Source: an uncultured Paracoccaceae bacterium (GTDB lineage: Bacteria; Pseudomonadota; Alphaproteobacteria; Rhodobacterales; Rhodobacteraceae). Taken from it: DNA of 64,000 nucleotides. Positions within the stretch are counted from its first letter, which is position 1. Each line of letters starts with the position of its first letter. The stretch lies in assembly GCA_947503775.1 (NCBI GenBank), contig CANNFE010000001.1:372001-436000 (forward strand). The letters run 5' to 3'. The position numbers were made by a program, and so were the translations under genes. The notes beneath the pieces are model-generated. The model ran no database searches, was not told the DNA's origin, and was given only the letters and a program-made list of their open reading frames with translations. Positions 18,817-28,062 of the stretch are shown piece by piece.

Positions 18817-20112
18817 ATGAGCGACACGACAAAAACCGCAACACTCACCGTCGACGGCCAAAGCTACGAGCTGCCCATCCACTCCCCGACCGCAGGTCCC
18901 GACGTCATCGATATCCGCAAGCTTTACGGGCAAGCCGATATCTTCACCTACGATCCAGGCTTCACCTCAACCGCCTCCTGCGACAGCACAATCACCTTCA
19001 TCGACGGCGACAAGGGCGAGCTTTTGCATCGCGGCTATCCCATCGATCAGCTTGCCGGAAAATCCCACTATCTCGAGGTCTGCTACCTGCTGCTTTACGG
19101 AGAGCTTCCGACCGCCGAACAGCTCGAGGATTTCGAGCAGCGCGTCACCATGCACACGATGTTGCACGAGCAGATGAAGAACTTCTTCTCGGGCTTCCGC
19201 CGCGACGCGCATCCCATGGCGATCATGGTCGGCGTCGTTGGCGCCATGTCGGCCTTCTACCACGACAGCACCGACATCTCGGATCCCTGGCAGCGCGAGG
19301 TCGCCTCCATCCGCCTCATCGCCAAGATGCCGACGATCGCGGCTTGGGCCTACAAATATTCCATCGGCCAGCCGATGGTCTATCCGCGCAACGATTGCGA
19401 CTACGCGACCAACTTCCTGCGCATGTGCTTTTCCGTCCCCGCCGAGGATTACCACCCCGACCCGATCCTCTCCCGCGCGATGGACCGGATCTTCACCCTC
19501 CACGCCGATCACGAACAGAACGCCTCGACCTCGACCGTTCGCCTCGCCTCGTCCTCGGGCGCCAACCCGTTTGCCTGCATCGCCGCCGGCATCGCCTGCC
19601 TTTGGGGCCCGGCCCATGGCGGCGCCAACCAGGCCTGCCTCGAGATGCTGCGCGAGATCGGAACGCCGAACCGCATTCCCGAATACATCGAACGCGCCAA
19701 GGATCGCGACGATCCATTCCGCCTGATGGGTTTTGGCCACCGCGTCTACAAAAACTTCGACCCGCGCGCGAAGGTGATGAAGGAAAGCGCCGACGAGGTG
19801 CTCGAGCTTCTGGGCGTCGACAACAATCCGACGCTCCAGGTCGCCAAGGAACTCGAACGCGTCGCGCTCGAAGATCCCTATTTCGCCGAAAAGAAACTCT
19901 ACCCGAACGTGGATTTCTATTCCGGCATCATTCTCGATGCGATGGGCTTTCCGACCTCGATGTTCACGCCGATCTTCGCACTCTCCCGCACCGTCGGCTG
20001 GATCTCACAATGGAAAGAGATGATCGGCGATCCGCAGAACAAGATCGGCCGCCCGCGCCAACTTTATCTGGGCGAGACCGCGCGCGACTACATCGACATC
20101 GAGAACCGCTGA
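18817..20112 (+). CDS. gltA: Citrate synthase
   Basis: Type II citrate synthase, condensing oxaloacetate and acetyl-CoA at the entry of the TCA cycle. The 431-residue length fits the proteobacterial hexameric form. Visible active-site stretches are the [10 protein letters not shown] histidine region (near residue 230), [16 protein letters not shown], the [15 protein letters not shown] histidine/arginine loop (near 310) and VDFYSGI with the catalytic aspartate (near 367). AGGGGGAC precedes the ATG. Two hairpins follow the stop. Confidence 0.97.
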   Translation: MSDTTKTATLTVDGQSYELPIHSPTAGPDVIDIRKLYGQADIFTYDPGFTSTASCDSTITFIDGDKGELLHRGYPIDQLAGKSHYLEVCYLLLYGELPTAEQLEDFEQRVTMHTMLHEQMKNFFSGFRRDAHPMAIMVGVVGAMSAFYHDSTDISDPWQREVASIRLIAKMPTIAAWAYKYSIGQPMVYPRNDCDYATNFLRMCFSVPAEDYHPDPILSRAMDRIFTLHADHEQNASTSTVRLASSSGANPFACIAAGIACLWGPAHGGANQACLEMLREIGTPNRIPEYIERAKDRDDPFRLMGFGHRVYKNFDPRAKVMKESADEVLELLGVDNNPTLQVAKELERVALEDPYFAEKKLYPNVDFYSGIILDAMGFPTSMFTPIFALSRTVGWISQWKEMIGDPQNKIGRPRQLYLGETARDYIDIENR

Positions 20113-20122
20113 GGCCGACGCT

Positions 20123-20185
20123 GTCCCGGCCCCCGAGCCGGGACCTCCCGGTTCAAAAAGGAGATCCCGGCGCAATAGCCGGGAT
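20123..20185. repeat. Two GC hairpins of the GTCCCGG...CCGGGAC family
   Basis: Hairpin one pairs GTCCCGGC (20123-20130) with GCCGGGAC (20137-20144) across a six-base loop. Hairpin two pairs ATCCCGGC (20164-20171) with GCCGGGAT (20178-20185). They fill the space between the convergent gltA and crotonase genes and may terminate both. The same core recurs at 46838-46858 and 49358-49378, so this is a dispersed REP-like element rather than a one-off terminator. Confidence 0.7.
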
Positions 20186-20188
20186 ACC

Positions 20189-20965
20189 TTAACGCCCTTC
20201 GTAGCGCGCGGGACGCTTTTCCAGAAACGCCATCACGCCTTCCTGAAAATCGCGCGTCTTGCCGCTCTTGCCCTGCAACTTCGCCTCAAGCGCCAGTTGA
20301 TCCTCCAGCCCGTTTTCGAACGAGCTTCGGACGGCCTGTTTCACATAGCGGTAGGCCTCGGTCGGCCCTTTCGCCAGATGCGCCGCGCGACTGCGCCAAT
20401 GCGCGTCGAAGGCGTCATCGGCCACCGCTTCCCAGATCATTCCCCAATCCGAGGCTTGCCGCGCCGGGATCCGGTCGGCAAAAAGCGCCGCACCCATCGC
20501 CTTGGCCGCGCCCATCTGCCGCGGCAGCCAATAGGTCCCGCCCGCATCCGGGATCAGCCCGATCCGTGTGAAGGCCTGAATGAAGACCGCGCTCTCGGTG
20601 GCGATCACGACATCGGCGGCCAACGCCAGATTGGCCCCCGCCCCGGCGGCAGCGCCATTGACGGCCGAAATCGTCGGGACCCGGCATTCGAAGATCGCGT
20701 TGAGCATCGGCACATATTCATCCCGAAGCGTCCGCTCCAGATCGAGGTTCGCCGCATTTCCCCGGTCGCTCAGATCCTGCCCCGAACAGAACGCAGTACC
20801 GGCCCCCGTCATCACGATGACCCGCGCCTTCTCCTGCGCATCCTTCATCGCATGGGTGATCTCTGCCCGCATCTGCGTGTTGAGCGCGTTCATCACGTCG
20901 GGCCGGTTGAGCGTCAGCACCGCCACATCGTTCGCTATGTCGAGCTTGATCGCCTGATAGTCCAT
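20189..20965 (-). CDS. Enoyl-CoA hydratase/isomerase family protein, PaaG-like
   Basis: A 258-residue crotonase-fold protein. It shows the oxyanion-hole elements FCSGQDLSDRG (near residue 62) and NGAAAGAGANLALAAD (near 105). The two hydratase glutamates are absent: the first site reads GANLAL and the second QAFTRIG. An aspartate is present in IGLIPDAGGTYWLPR, as in PaaG-type isomerases of phenylacetate degradation. That favours isomerase chemistry (ring-1,2-epoxyphenylacetyl-CoA or a similar double-bond shift) over hydration. No other paa genes are nearby, so the substrate is uncertain. GGGAGGC precedes the ATG. Confidence 0.85.
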   Translation of the reverse strand: MDYQAIKLDIANDVAVLTLNRPDVMNALNTQMRAEITHAMKDAQEKARVIVMTGAGTAFCSGQDLSDRGNAANLDLERTLRDEYVPMLNAIFECRVPTISAVNGAAAGAGANLALAADVVIATESAVFIQAFTRIGLIPDAGGTYWLPRQMGAAKAMGAALFADRIPARQASDWGMIWEAVADDAFDAHWRSRAAHLAKGPTEAYRYVKQAVRSSFENGLEDQLALEAKLQGKSGKTRDFQEGVMAFLEKRPARYEGR

Positions 20966-21036
20966 CCGCTGCCTCCCATGTCGTATGCGCCATCACGATA
21001 GCGACGCGAACGCGGCTGACCAGACGAAACCGTACG

Positions 21037-21483
21037 TTACTCTTTGAGAAGATCGCGCAGGCGCGCCTCTTCCTCAGGCGTCAGCGCCGCCTCTTCGGGC
21101 GACCCGCCGCGCCCCCGGATGACCCGCCAGCCAAGTGCCAGCGCCGCCAGTAAAGCCAAAGGCCCCGCGATCCACAGGATCAGGGCGGAGCCCCCCAAAC
21201 CGGGCCGCAGCAGCACATATTCCCCGTACCGCCCGACGATGAAATCCAGCGCCTCCTGATCGCTGTCCCCGGCGACGAGCCGCTCGCGCACCAAAAGCCG
21301 CAGATCGGCGGCGAGCTCCGCATTGCTTTCATCGATGCTCTCGTTGCGGCAGACCGGGCAGCGCAACCCCTTCGACAGCTCGCGCGCCCGCTCCTCCAGC
21401 GCGGGATCCTTTAGCATCTCGCCCGGCTCGACGGCCCAGACCGGCGCGGCCAGCAGCATCAAAGCGACAAGCCAGCCCCTCAT
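21037..21483 (-). CDS. ccmH: Cytochrome c maturation protein CcmH
   Basis: CcmH is a membrane-anchored thiol oxidoreductase that prepares the CXXCH motif of apocytochrome c for heme attachment. The 148-residue protein has a signal/anchor segment at residues 1-18, the redox motif LRCPVCRNESI near residue 40, and a C-terminal transmembrane helix (ALILWIAGPLALLAALALGW). ATG 21483 overlaps the ccmF stop by four bases and gives the family-typical start; longer frames upstream are not needed. Confidence 0.94.
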   Translation of the reverse strand: MRGWLVALMLLAAPVWAVEPGEMLKDPALEERARELSKGLRCPVCRNESIDESNAELAADLRLLVRERLVAGDSDQEALDFIVGRYGEYVLLRPGLGGSALILWIAGPLALLAALALGWRVIRGRGGSPEEAALTPEEEARLRDLLKE

Positions 21484-23438
21484 TCCGCCGGCACCGCGCG
21501 CATTTTCGGCGCGCCCGCCGCAACCCGGTGCCGCCGGTCGCTCAGGGACAGGATCCCGCCAAGCGCCATGATGATACAGCCGGCCCAGATCCAGTTGGCG
21601 AAGGGTTTGACATAGACCCGAACCGCGTAGCCACCCGCCTCCTGCCGGTCGCCGATCACCACATAAAGATCGCGCCAAAAGCCGTTGGCGATCGCGGCCT
21701 CCGTCGTCGGCATTTGCGCCACCGGATAGATCCGTTTTTCCGGCGTCAGCAGCGCGACCTGCCGTCCGTCCTTCGCCATGGCGATATCGGCCTCGGTCGC
21801 GATGAAATTCGGCCCTCGAACCTGCTCTCGCACATCGACAAGCGTCACCTCATAGCCGCTCACCTCGTAGCTGTCGCCCACCTGTGCCACGCGAATATCC
21901 TCGGTCTCCCAAGCCATCAGCGCGGCCACACCGATGACCGTCACACCCATCCCGGCATGGGCGACGGACTTGCCCCAATCGGCCCTCGGCAGGCGAAACA
22001 GCCGCCCGAGCCCGCTCTTGCCGGTCCGCTTGATCAGATCGTAACCCGCGCCCCCGATTACCCAGATCCCCAGCGCGACGCCGACCGGCCCCAGCGCAGT
22101 GCGCCCTGTCTGCAAAGCCCAGACCAGCGCGCCCACGGCCACCGCGAAACAGGCCAAAGCCGTCAGCACCCGCCGGTCCTTGTCCAGCCGCCCGCGCTTC
22201 CAGGCGAGGATCGATCCCACGGGAAGGATCAGCGCCAGCGCCACCCAAAACGGCGTGAAGGCCAGCTCAAAAAACGGAGGTCCCACGGACAGAACCCGGT
22301 CAAAGGCCAGCTCGGACACCAAAGGCCAGATCGTCCCGATGAAGACCACGAAGGCCGAGACCGCCAGCAGGATATTGTTGAGAACCAGCGCGCTTTCCCG
22401 GCTGACCGTGCCAAAGACGCCCTTCGCCTCCATCCGATCGGCCCGCATCGCAAAAAGGGTCAGCGCCCCGCCCATGAAAATCGCGAGGATCACCAGAATG
22501 AATGTGCCCGTAAACGGGTCGTTGGCAAAAGCATGCACGCTTGTCAGCACGCCCGAGCGCACGATGAACGTCCCGATCAGCGAGAACCCGAAGGCGAGGA
22601 TCGCCAGCAGGATCGTCCAGGCCTTCAATGCCTCGCGCTTTTCCACCACGATCGCCGAATGCAGCAGCGCCGCCGAAATGAGCCACGGCATGAAGGACGC
22701 GTTCTCCACCGGATCCCAGAACCAGAAGCCGCCCCAGCCCAGCTCGTAATAGGCCCACCAGGACCCCAGCGCGATGCCGACTGTCAGGAACATCCAGGCC
22801 GCCAGCGTCCAGGGCCGCACCCAGCGCCCCCAGGCGGCATCAACGCGGCCCTCGATCAGGGCCGCGACCGCAAAGGAGAACGTCATCGAAAGCCCGACAT
22901 AGCCCAGATAGAGAAACGGCGGATGAAACGCCAAACCCGGATCCTGCAAGAGCGGGTTCAGATCCTGCCCGTTCAGCGGCGGAAAGCTCTCGCGCCAGAA
23001 CGGGTTCGAGGTGAAGATCATGAAGGCCATGAAGGCCACGGCCAGGCTCGATTGAACCGCCAGAACCCGCGCTCTCAGCCGCTCCGGCAGGCCTTGCCCG
23101 AACCAGGCCGCGCAGGCTCCGAACAGCGTCAGGATCAGCACCCAGAGAAGCAGCGAGCCCTCATGGTTCCCCCAAACGCCCGTCACCTTATAAAGCATCG
23201 GCTTGTCGCTATGCGAATTCAGCCAGACAAGCCGAACCGAGAAATCCGAGACAACGAAGGAATAGGTCAGCGCCCCGAACGCCAGCGCGACCAGACCGAA
23301 TTGCAGCGTCGCCGCCGGATCGGCCACCGCCATCCAGTTGCGCCAGCCCTTCTGCGCCCCGACAAGAGGCACGATCATCTGAACGATCGCCACGACGAAG
23401 GCGAGAATCAGCGCGAAATGTCCGAGCTCTGCAACCAT
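21480..23438 (-). CDS. ccmF: Heme lyase CcmF
   Basis: CcmF is the large integral-membrane subunit that, with CcmH, ligates heme to apocytochrome c in the periplasm. The 652-residue protein has about 14-15 hydrophobic helices, the tryptophan-rich WWD signature WGGFWFWDPVENASFMPWL near residue 232, and conserved histidines around NHEGSLLLW and HPPFLYLG. ATG 23438 is preceded by GAGGG and starts directly at the first helix. The gene is coupled to ccmH by ATGA. Upstream of it lie a holin and an endolysin gene. Confidence 0.95.
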   Translation of the reverse strand: MVAELGHFALILAFVVAIVQMIVPLVGAQKGWRNWMAVADPAATLQFGLVALAFGALTYSFVVSDFSVRLVWLNSHSDKPMLYKVTGVWGNHEGSLLLWVLILTLFGACAAWFGQGLPERLRARVLAVQSSLAVAFMAFMIFTSNPFWRESFPPLNGQDLNPLLQDPGLAFHPPFLYLGYVGLSMTFSFAVAALIEGRVDAAWGRWVRPWTLAAWMFLTVGIALGSWWAYYELGWGGFWFWDPVENASFMPWLISAALLHSAIVVEKREALKAWTILLAILAFGFSLIGTFIVRSGVLTSVHAFANDPFTGTFILVILAIFMGGALTLFAMRADRMEAKGVFGTVSRESALVLNNILLAVSAFVVFIGTIWPLVSELAFDRVLSVGPPFFELAFTPFWVALALILPVGSILAWKRGRLDKDRRVLTALACFAVAVGALVWALQTGRTALGPVGVALGIWVIGGAGYDLIKRTGKSGLGRLFRLPRADWGKSVAHAGMGVTVIGVAALMAWETEDIRVAQVGDSYEVSGYEVTLVDVREQVRGPNFIATEADIAMAKDGRQVALLTPEKRIYPVAQMPTTEAAIANGFWRDLYVVIGDRQEAGGYAVRVYVKPFANWIWAGCIIMALGGILSLSDRRHRVAAGAPKMRAVPAE

Positions 23439-23490
23439 GCCCTCGTTATAGGCAGGCCGCAGAGGAAGGCCAATCGGATGTGGCACCAGG

Positions 23491-24057
23491 TCACTGCCGC
23501 GATTGTCTCCACTCGCTCAAAGCCGCGTTATCTCCCGCTTCGATCACCGACAAGGACAGCTGCGCATCGCCCCCGCTATCTGCGGGCGGGCGCGGCGCAA
23601 GCGCCTCGAGCTGTTTGGTATTGGCCACGACCTGCGGCACCTGCGCCATCGTCGCCGCGACAGAGCGTTGAAATTCCTGACTTTTGATCTGATGCCGCGC
23701 GCCAAAGTAGAAACTGACGATTGCCCCCATCAGCCACCAAAGCGGATCGGGCACCAGTGCGATCCCCTGCATCCGACTGGCAAACCAGATCGGGTTGACC
23801 ATCGCCGCGACAAAGAGCCCCAGCGTCCCAAACGCCAGCAGCGGTCGCGGCAGACGGTTCAGCCCGTCCATCGCCGCATCGAACCATGTCCGCCCTGCTC
23901 CGAACTCGGCGGCGAACTGCTCGAGCGTCTGCCCTTGCAGCACCGACCGCCGCGCACCCGCCGCCTCCGCATTCTCGCGAAAGACCTCCGCCGTATCCTT
24001 CACGACGTTCCGCGAGCCGCCAAAGGCCAGCTGCATGATCCGTTCGATCAACCCCAT
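23491..24057 (-). CDS. Holin-like protein, gene-transfer-agent (3TM) type
   Basis: A 188-residue protein resembling the three-transmembrane holins of Rhodobacterales gene transfer agents. Hydrophobic segments run at about residues 70-87 (LPRPLLAFGTLGLFVAAM), 88-96 and 100-120 (PLWWLMGAIVSFYFGAR); the N-terminal third is amphipathic and the tail is hydrophilic. Holins permeabilise the inner membrane so that an endolysin can reach the wall. Its start overlaps the end of the endolysin gene by ten bases, so the two form a lysis pair. In Rhodobacter capsulatus the comparable pair sits away from the main GTA cluster, as here. Confidence 0.8.
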   Translation of the reverse strand: MGLIERIMQLAFGGSRNVVKDTAEVFRENAEAAGARRSVLQGQTLEQFAAEFGAGRTWFDAAMDGLNRLPRPLLAFGTLGLFVAAMVNPIWFASRMQGIALVPDPLWWLMGAIVSFYFGARHQIKSQEFQRSVAATMAQVPQVVANTKQLEALAPRPPADSGGDAQLSLSVIEAGDNAALSEWRQSRQ

Positions 24058-24659
24058 GCCTCGACCCTCGCCCGATGCTCCGCCTCGCTCAGATGATACC
24101 GGGCTGAGATGAACTCCTCGGCCCGCCTGATCCAGCCGCCCTTACCGCCATCGCGCCGCCGCGCATATTTCCGGCTCGCCGCCCGCTGATCGGCCAGACG
24201 ATAGTAATAGTTGCGCCGCGCGATCCCGTAGGCATCCACCAGATGATCCGGCGCCGCCGCCATCGCCGTTTCCGCCGCCGCGATCGTCCGAGGGCCGACC
24301 ACGCCATCGACTGCAATCTCGATCCGCATATCGCGAAAGAGCCGCTGCAGGATCTTCACCGCATTGGCGCCCGCATTCACATACATGTCGAAGACGCTCC
24401 CATGCAGCGGGCGCGGCAGGGCATCGATCCGAGGCCGCACGAAGTAATGCTCGATGAAGATATCGACCGCCTGCTCCCGGCTCAGCGCCCGGACATCGGC
24501 GACATCCACATCGCCGTCCCGGTCCAGATCCAGCCCCAGCCGCCGCATCGTGTGGATCGTCACACCGTACTTCGTGGCCCCTCCGGGATCATCCGGGTCG
24601 TTCACGAACCCGCCCTCCCGGCCGACGATCCCCTCTGCGATCTCTCTGACGCTCTGCAT
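24048..24659 (-). CDS. Endolysin, glycoside hydrolase 108 family (GTA lysis)
   Basis: A 203-residue muramidase-type lysozyme. Near the N-terminus is the catalytic stretch GREGGFVNDPDDPGG followed by TKYGVT, with the glutamate at about residue 14, which defines GH108/secretion activator proteins. A DVDVADVRALSREQA segment and a C-terminal putative peptidoglycan-binding part with VGPRT follow. I use ATG 24659 (GGGAG upstream); an earlier in-frame start would add 33 unlikely residues. It has no obvious signal peptide, so release probably depends on the overlapping holin. The pair is inserted between ccmE and ccmF. A GGTTAACC palindrome lies 78 bases upstream. Confidence 0.86.
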   Translation of the reverse strand: MQSVREIAEGIVGREGGFVNDPDDPGGATKYGVTIHTMRRLGLDLDRDGDVDVADVRALSREQAVDIFIEHYFVRPRIDALPRPLHGSVFDMYVNAGANAVKILQRLFRDMRIEIAVDGVVGPRTIAAAETAMAAAPDHLVDAYGIARRNYYYRLADQRAASRKYARRRDGGKGGWIRRAEEFISARYHLSEAEHRARVEAWG

Positions 24660-24770
24660 GGCTCTGCTCCCGCTGCTGCTCGCGGAAAGCTGTGCCAGTG
24701 CCGGTCTTTCGGACCTCTGAACCCTGCGTACGGTCCGGTTAACCAAACCCTCCCGCAACGCGCGGCAGGG

Positions 24771-25229
24771 TCAGTTGATCGCCGGACCCTCGTCGCTCTC
24801 GCGATAGACGCCCTGCTCCTTCAGGGCGTCGACCACCTCGGCGGGCATATAGGTCTCGTCATGTTTGGCAAGGATTTCAACAGCCTCGAACGTACCATCG
24901 ATGTAACGCCCTTGCCCGACCATGCCTTGCCCCTCCTCGAAGAGATCGGGCAGGATTCCGTCATAACTCACCGGGATCGACGCGCCGCCATCGGTCACGC
25001 GAAAGGTCACCTTCGTGCCTTGCCCGCGCAACACCGACCCGTCCTCGACCAGTCCCCCAATGCGGAACAGCTCCGTCGGCGCAGGCGGCGCGGCTGCAAT
25101 CTCGGACGGCGAGCGGAAAAAGTTGATCCCGTCGCGCATCGCATAGCCGATCAAAGCGGTCGAGATCGCCAGCGCCACCACCGCCAGCGCGATGATCTGG
25201 ATACGCCGCTGCTTCTTCAGCCCTCTCAT
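24771..25229 (-). CDS. ccmE: Cytochrome c maturation heme chaperone CcmE
   Basis: CcmE covalently holds heme in the periplasm before handing it to CcmF/H. The 152-residue protein has a basic N-terminus ([11 protein letters not shown]), one transmembrane helix at about residues 12-32, an OB-fold beta domain, and the heme-binding histidine in [11 protein letters not shown] near residue 128. ATG 25229 overlaps the argC stop by four bases; the longer frame upstream is spurious. The ccm set is split: ccmE here, then two lysis genes, then ccmF and ccmH. Confidence 0.95.
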   Translation of the reverse strand: MRGLKKQRRIQIIALAVVALAISTALIGYAMRDGINFFRSPSEIAAAPPAPTELFRIGGLVEDGSVLRGQGTKVTFRVTDGGASIPVSYDGILPDLFEEGQGMVGQGRYIDGTFEAVEILAKHDETYMPAEVVDALKEQGVYRESDEGPAIN

Positions 25230-26254
25230 GGAAAAACCGGTGCCAGCATCAAACCCGCCTCCTCTTCGATCCCAAGCATCAGATTCGCATTCTGCAGGGC
25301 CTGCCCGGAGGACCCTTTCGTCAAGTTGTCCAAAGCGGCGACCACTGTCGCCCGTCCCGGCACCCGGTCGCCGACGACGCCCAGATGGCAAAAGTTCGAG
25401 CCCCGCACATGCCGCGTCGACGGCAGCTCCCCAAAGGGCAGCACCTCGATGAACCGCTCACCCGCATAGGCCGCCTCTAGCGCGCCATGCACCGCCTCGG
25501 CCTCGCCGCTGACATAGACCGTCCCCAGGATCCCCCGGTTTGCAGGGATCAGATGCGGCGTGAACTGAACCCTCACATCGCGCCCCGCGACCCGCGAAAA
25601 CTCCTGATCGAACTCCGCCAGATGCCGATGCACCCCGCCCGCCCCATAGGCATGCGCCCCTTCTGACAGCTCCGCATGCAGCAATCCCTCTTTCAGCGAC
25701 CGCCCGGCCCCCGACACGCCTGTCTTAAGATCGATCACGATATCGTCGAGCGAGATCACACCGTCCCGGATCAGCGGCACCAGCGCATATTGCCCCGTCG
25801 CCGCATTGCACCCCGTGCCCGCGACAAGCCGCGCACCGGCAATCTCATCGCGATAGAACTCGGTCAGCCCGTAAACGGCCTCTTTCTGCAGCTCCGGCGC
25901 GCCATGGGGCTTGCCGTACCAGCGCTCGTACTCAGCGGCATCCCTCAGCCGAAAATCCGCCGACAGATCCACGATCTTCAGACCCGTCGGCAGTTCCTTG
26001 ATCACCGCCTGAGACGTCGCATGGGGCAAAGCGCAAAAGACGATGTCCACCCCGTCAAAGCTCAGATCCCCGATCTTGCGCAGCTCAGGCAGATCCAGAT
26101 GGCGCAGATGCGGGAACACCGCGCCCATGGCCATCCCGGCCTTGCGGTCCGCGCTCAGCCCCGTGATCCGCAAGGACGGATGCGTGACGATCAGGCGGAC
26201 CAGTTCGGCCCCGGTATAACCCGACGCCCCTAGAATAACGGCAGAATATGTCAT
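25226..26254 (-). CDS. argC: N-acetyl-gamma-glutamyl-phosphate reductase
   Basis: Third step of arginine synthesis: NADPH-dependent reduction of N-acetylglutamyl phosphate to the semialdehyde. The 342-residue protein has the Rossmann motif [15 protein letters not shown] at residues 8-22, and the catalytic cysteine in [12 protein letters not shown] near residue 150, where many homologues read GCYPT. The SGAGRSLKE and [11 protein letters not shown] stretches match the catalytic histidine region. It lies between murI and ccmE and overlaps ccmE by ATGA. Confidence 0.95.
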   Translation of the reverse strand: MTYSAVILGASGYTGAELVRLIVTHPSLRITGLSADRKAGMAMGAVFPHLRHLDLPELRKIGDLSFDGVDIVFCALPHATSQAVIKELPTGLKIVDLSADFRLRDAAEYERWYGKPHGAPELQKEAVYGLTEFYRDEIAGARLVAGTGCNAATGQYALVPLIRDGVISLDDIVIDLKTGVSGAGRSLKEGLLHAELSEGAHAYGAGGVHRHLAEFDQEFSRVAGRDVRVQFTPHLIPANRGILGTVYVSGEAEAVHGALEAAYAGERFIEVLPFGELPSTRHVRGSNFCHLGVVGDRVPGRATVVAALDNLTKGSSGQALQNANLMLGIEEEAGLMLAPVFP

Positions 26255-26300
26255 GACGACCTCGTGTCGACGAAAGATGTAAGGTGGGGCAGCCGCCCCC

Positions 26301-27110
26301 TCAAGCTTCAGTGAACTCGATCTTTCGTCGCAGGAACTGCGTGGCGCGGCTCGAGACCGCTTTGGGATCGCCCGTCGTCAGATACCCAGCCTCGCCCGAG
26401 CCTGTCATACCCTCATGCCGCTCAAGGTAATCGGCCAGCGCCTCTGCCACCAGATCGGCCTGGCTGAACACTTTCACATCCGCGCCCAGCGCATCCTGAA
26501 AGACCTCGGCCATCAATGGATAATGCGTGCATCCCAGCACTGCGGCATCCGGCTCCGGCATCTTCCGTTTAAGCGCATCGACATGGCTCCGCACCAGCGC
26601 CTCGGCGAGGATCATGTCCCCCTCCTCGATCGCATCGACGACGCCGCCGCAGGCCTGCGCCTCCACGTCGACCCCGATCGCCCGAAACGCCAGTTCCCGC
26701 TGAAAGGCGCGCGAGGACACTGTGGCCGGCGTCGCGAACAAGGCCACATGCTTGACCTCGACCTCGCGCGGCGGAGAGTTGTCGCCCCACTCCCGCTCCG
26801 TCAGCGCCTCGATCAGCGGAACGAACACACCAAGCACCCGTTTGCCCTCGGGCACGCCCGCCTCCTGCATCCGGCGCAAAGCCGCGGCAGAGGCCGTATT
26901 GCAGGCCAGCACGACCAGATCGGCCCCGCGGCCCCAAAGGTCCTCAACCGCGCGCTTGGTCAGCCCATGCACATCCTCCGAGGTCCGCACCCCGTACGGA
27001 GCATTCTCGCTATCGGCGTAATACAGAAACTCCACGTCCGGCAGCCGCTTCGCGACCGCATCCAGCACGGTAAGCCCGCCCAATCCGCTATCGAAGATGC
27101 CGACCGCCAT
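26301..27110 (-). CDS. murI: Glutamate racemase
   Basis: Produces D-glutamate for peptidoglycan. The 269-residue protein has the N-terminal [13 protein letters not shown] motif, both catalytic cysteines in [12 protein letters not shown] (near residue 77) and [10 protein letters not shown] (near 190), and [12 protein letters not shown] use ATG 27110, giving MAVGIFDSG; a longer frame adds 22 residues. Its start lies inside the end of the acyltransferase gene (23-base overlap). Confidence 0.95.
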   Translation of the reverse strand: MAVGIFDSGLGGLTVLDAVAKRLPDVEFLYYADSENAPYGVRTSEDVHGLTKRAVEDLWGRGADLVVLACNTASAAALRRMQEAGVPEGKRVLGVFVPLIEALTEREWGDNSPPREVEVKHVALFATPATVSSRAFQRELAFRAIGVDVEAQACGGVVDAIEEGDMILAEALVRSHVDALKRKMPEPDAAVLGCTHYPLMAEVFQDALGADVKVFSQADLVAEALADYLERHEGMTGSGEAGYLTTGDPKAVSSRATQFLRRKIEFTEA

Positions 27111-28017
27111 CCTTGTGCTTCTCCTCGAACTCATAGCCAAGCCTGTCGGCCCGCATCGGTTTCGGAGATAGCGCATATGTCGTCTTGCGCAGGAAATCCA
27201 TCAACTCTTTCGGATTGCCCTTCCGGGCGGCGATCTCCGCCGGATCAACCGGATCCCCGACGACGATCCGCACCGGCGTATTGATCCGCGCCCGGAACTC
27301 CCGGATCAGAAGGCTCATGCGCAAGGTCGAGTGCAAGTGGCTGGCAAGCTGAAACAATCGGCTGTTCGCGCCCTCGAAAAACACCGGCACCACCGTGGCA
27401 TCCGTGCGCGCCACCATCTTCGACGTAAATGACCGCCATTTCGGATCCAGCGCCTGCCCGAACGGCTTGGGCGCCGTCGACACCGTGCCGCCCGGAAAGA
27501 TCCCGATCGCCCCGCCGTCCTTGAGATAGCGCAGCGCCTCCGCCCGCGTCCCCAGGTTCAGCTTCGCCGCCTCCTTTGTCTCGTCGAACGAGATCGGCAG
27601 AATCACCCGCTCCAGATCCGGACTCTTGCGAAACACCTGATGGGCCAGAATGCGGAAATCGCCCCGCGTCACCGACAGGATATAGCCCATCATCAGCCCG
27701 TCGAGGATACCATAAGGATGATTGGCCACCACGATCAGCGGCCCGTCCTTTGGAATGCTCTCCAGCGAGCCCCCCACGATATCAAGCGTCATGCCGTAGC
27801 GCTGGGTGATCACCTGCCAGAAGTCGGCTCCGCCCGCGACATCCATCTCGTAGCCGCGCGCCTTGCGGATAAGGCTGACGCGGCCCGTCGCATTCTCCAT
27901 CAACCGAATCATCGTCCGACCGCCACGCGTGGCCGCCGAATGCGCATAACTGATATCGCGCGCGACGGCCCGTTCGGCCCGCGCCAAAGCCGTCTCGGAC
28001 TTTCGGGTCACTTTCAT
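27088..28017 (-). CDS. Lysophospholipid acyltransferase family protein
   Basis: A 309-residue PlsC-like acyltransferase. The acceptor motif reads [12 protein letters not shown] near residue 98, with the aspartate spaced one residue further from the histidine than in classical HX4D PlsC proteins; the donor motif region is [11 protein letters not shown] near 178. Such proteins acylate lysophospholipids or ornithine lipids at the membrane; some homologues are annotated as hemolysins. No strong transmembrane helix is evident, so association is probably peripheral. It is the first gene in the murI-argC-ccmE direction. Confidence 0.82.
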   Translation of the reverse strand: MKVTRKSETALARAERAVARDISYAHSAATRGGRTMIRLMENATGRVSLIRKARGYEMDVAGGADFWQVITQRYGMTLDIVGGSLESIPKDGPLIVVANHPYGILDGLMMGYILSVTRGDFRILAHQVFRKSPDLERVILPISFDETKEAAKLNLGTRAEALRYLKDGGAIGIFPGGTVSTAPKPFGQALDPKWRSFTSKMVARTDATVVPVFFEGANSRLFQLASHLHSTLRMSLLIREFRARINTPVRIVVGDPVDPAEIAARKGNPKELMDFLRKTTYALSPKPMRADRLGYEFEEKHKDGGRHLR

Positions 28018-28062
28018 AGCCCTCAGATCTATGGCGAGGGCCCCGACCGATCAAGCGTCGCG

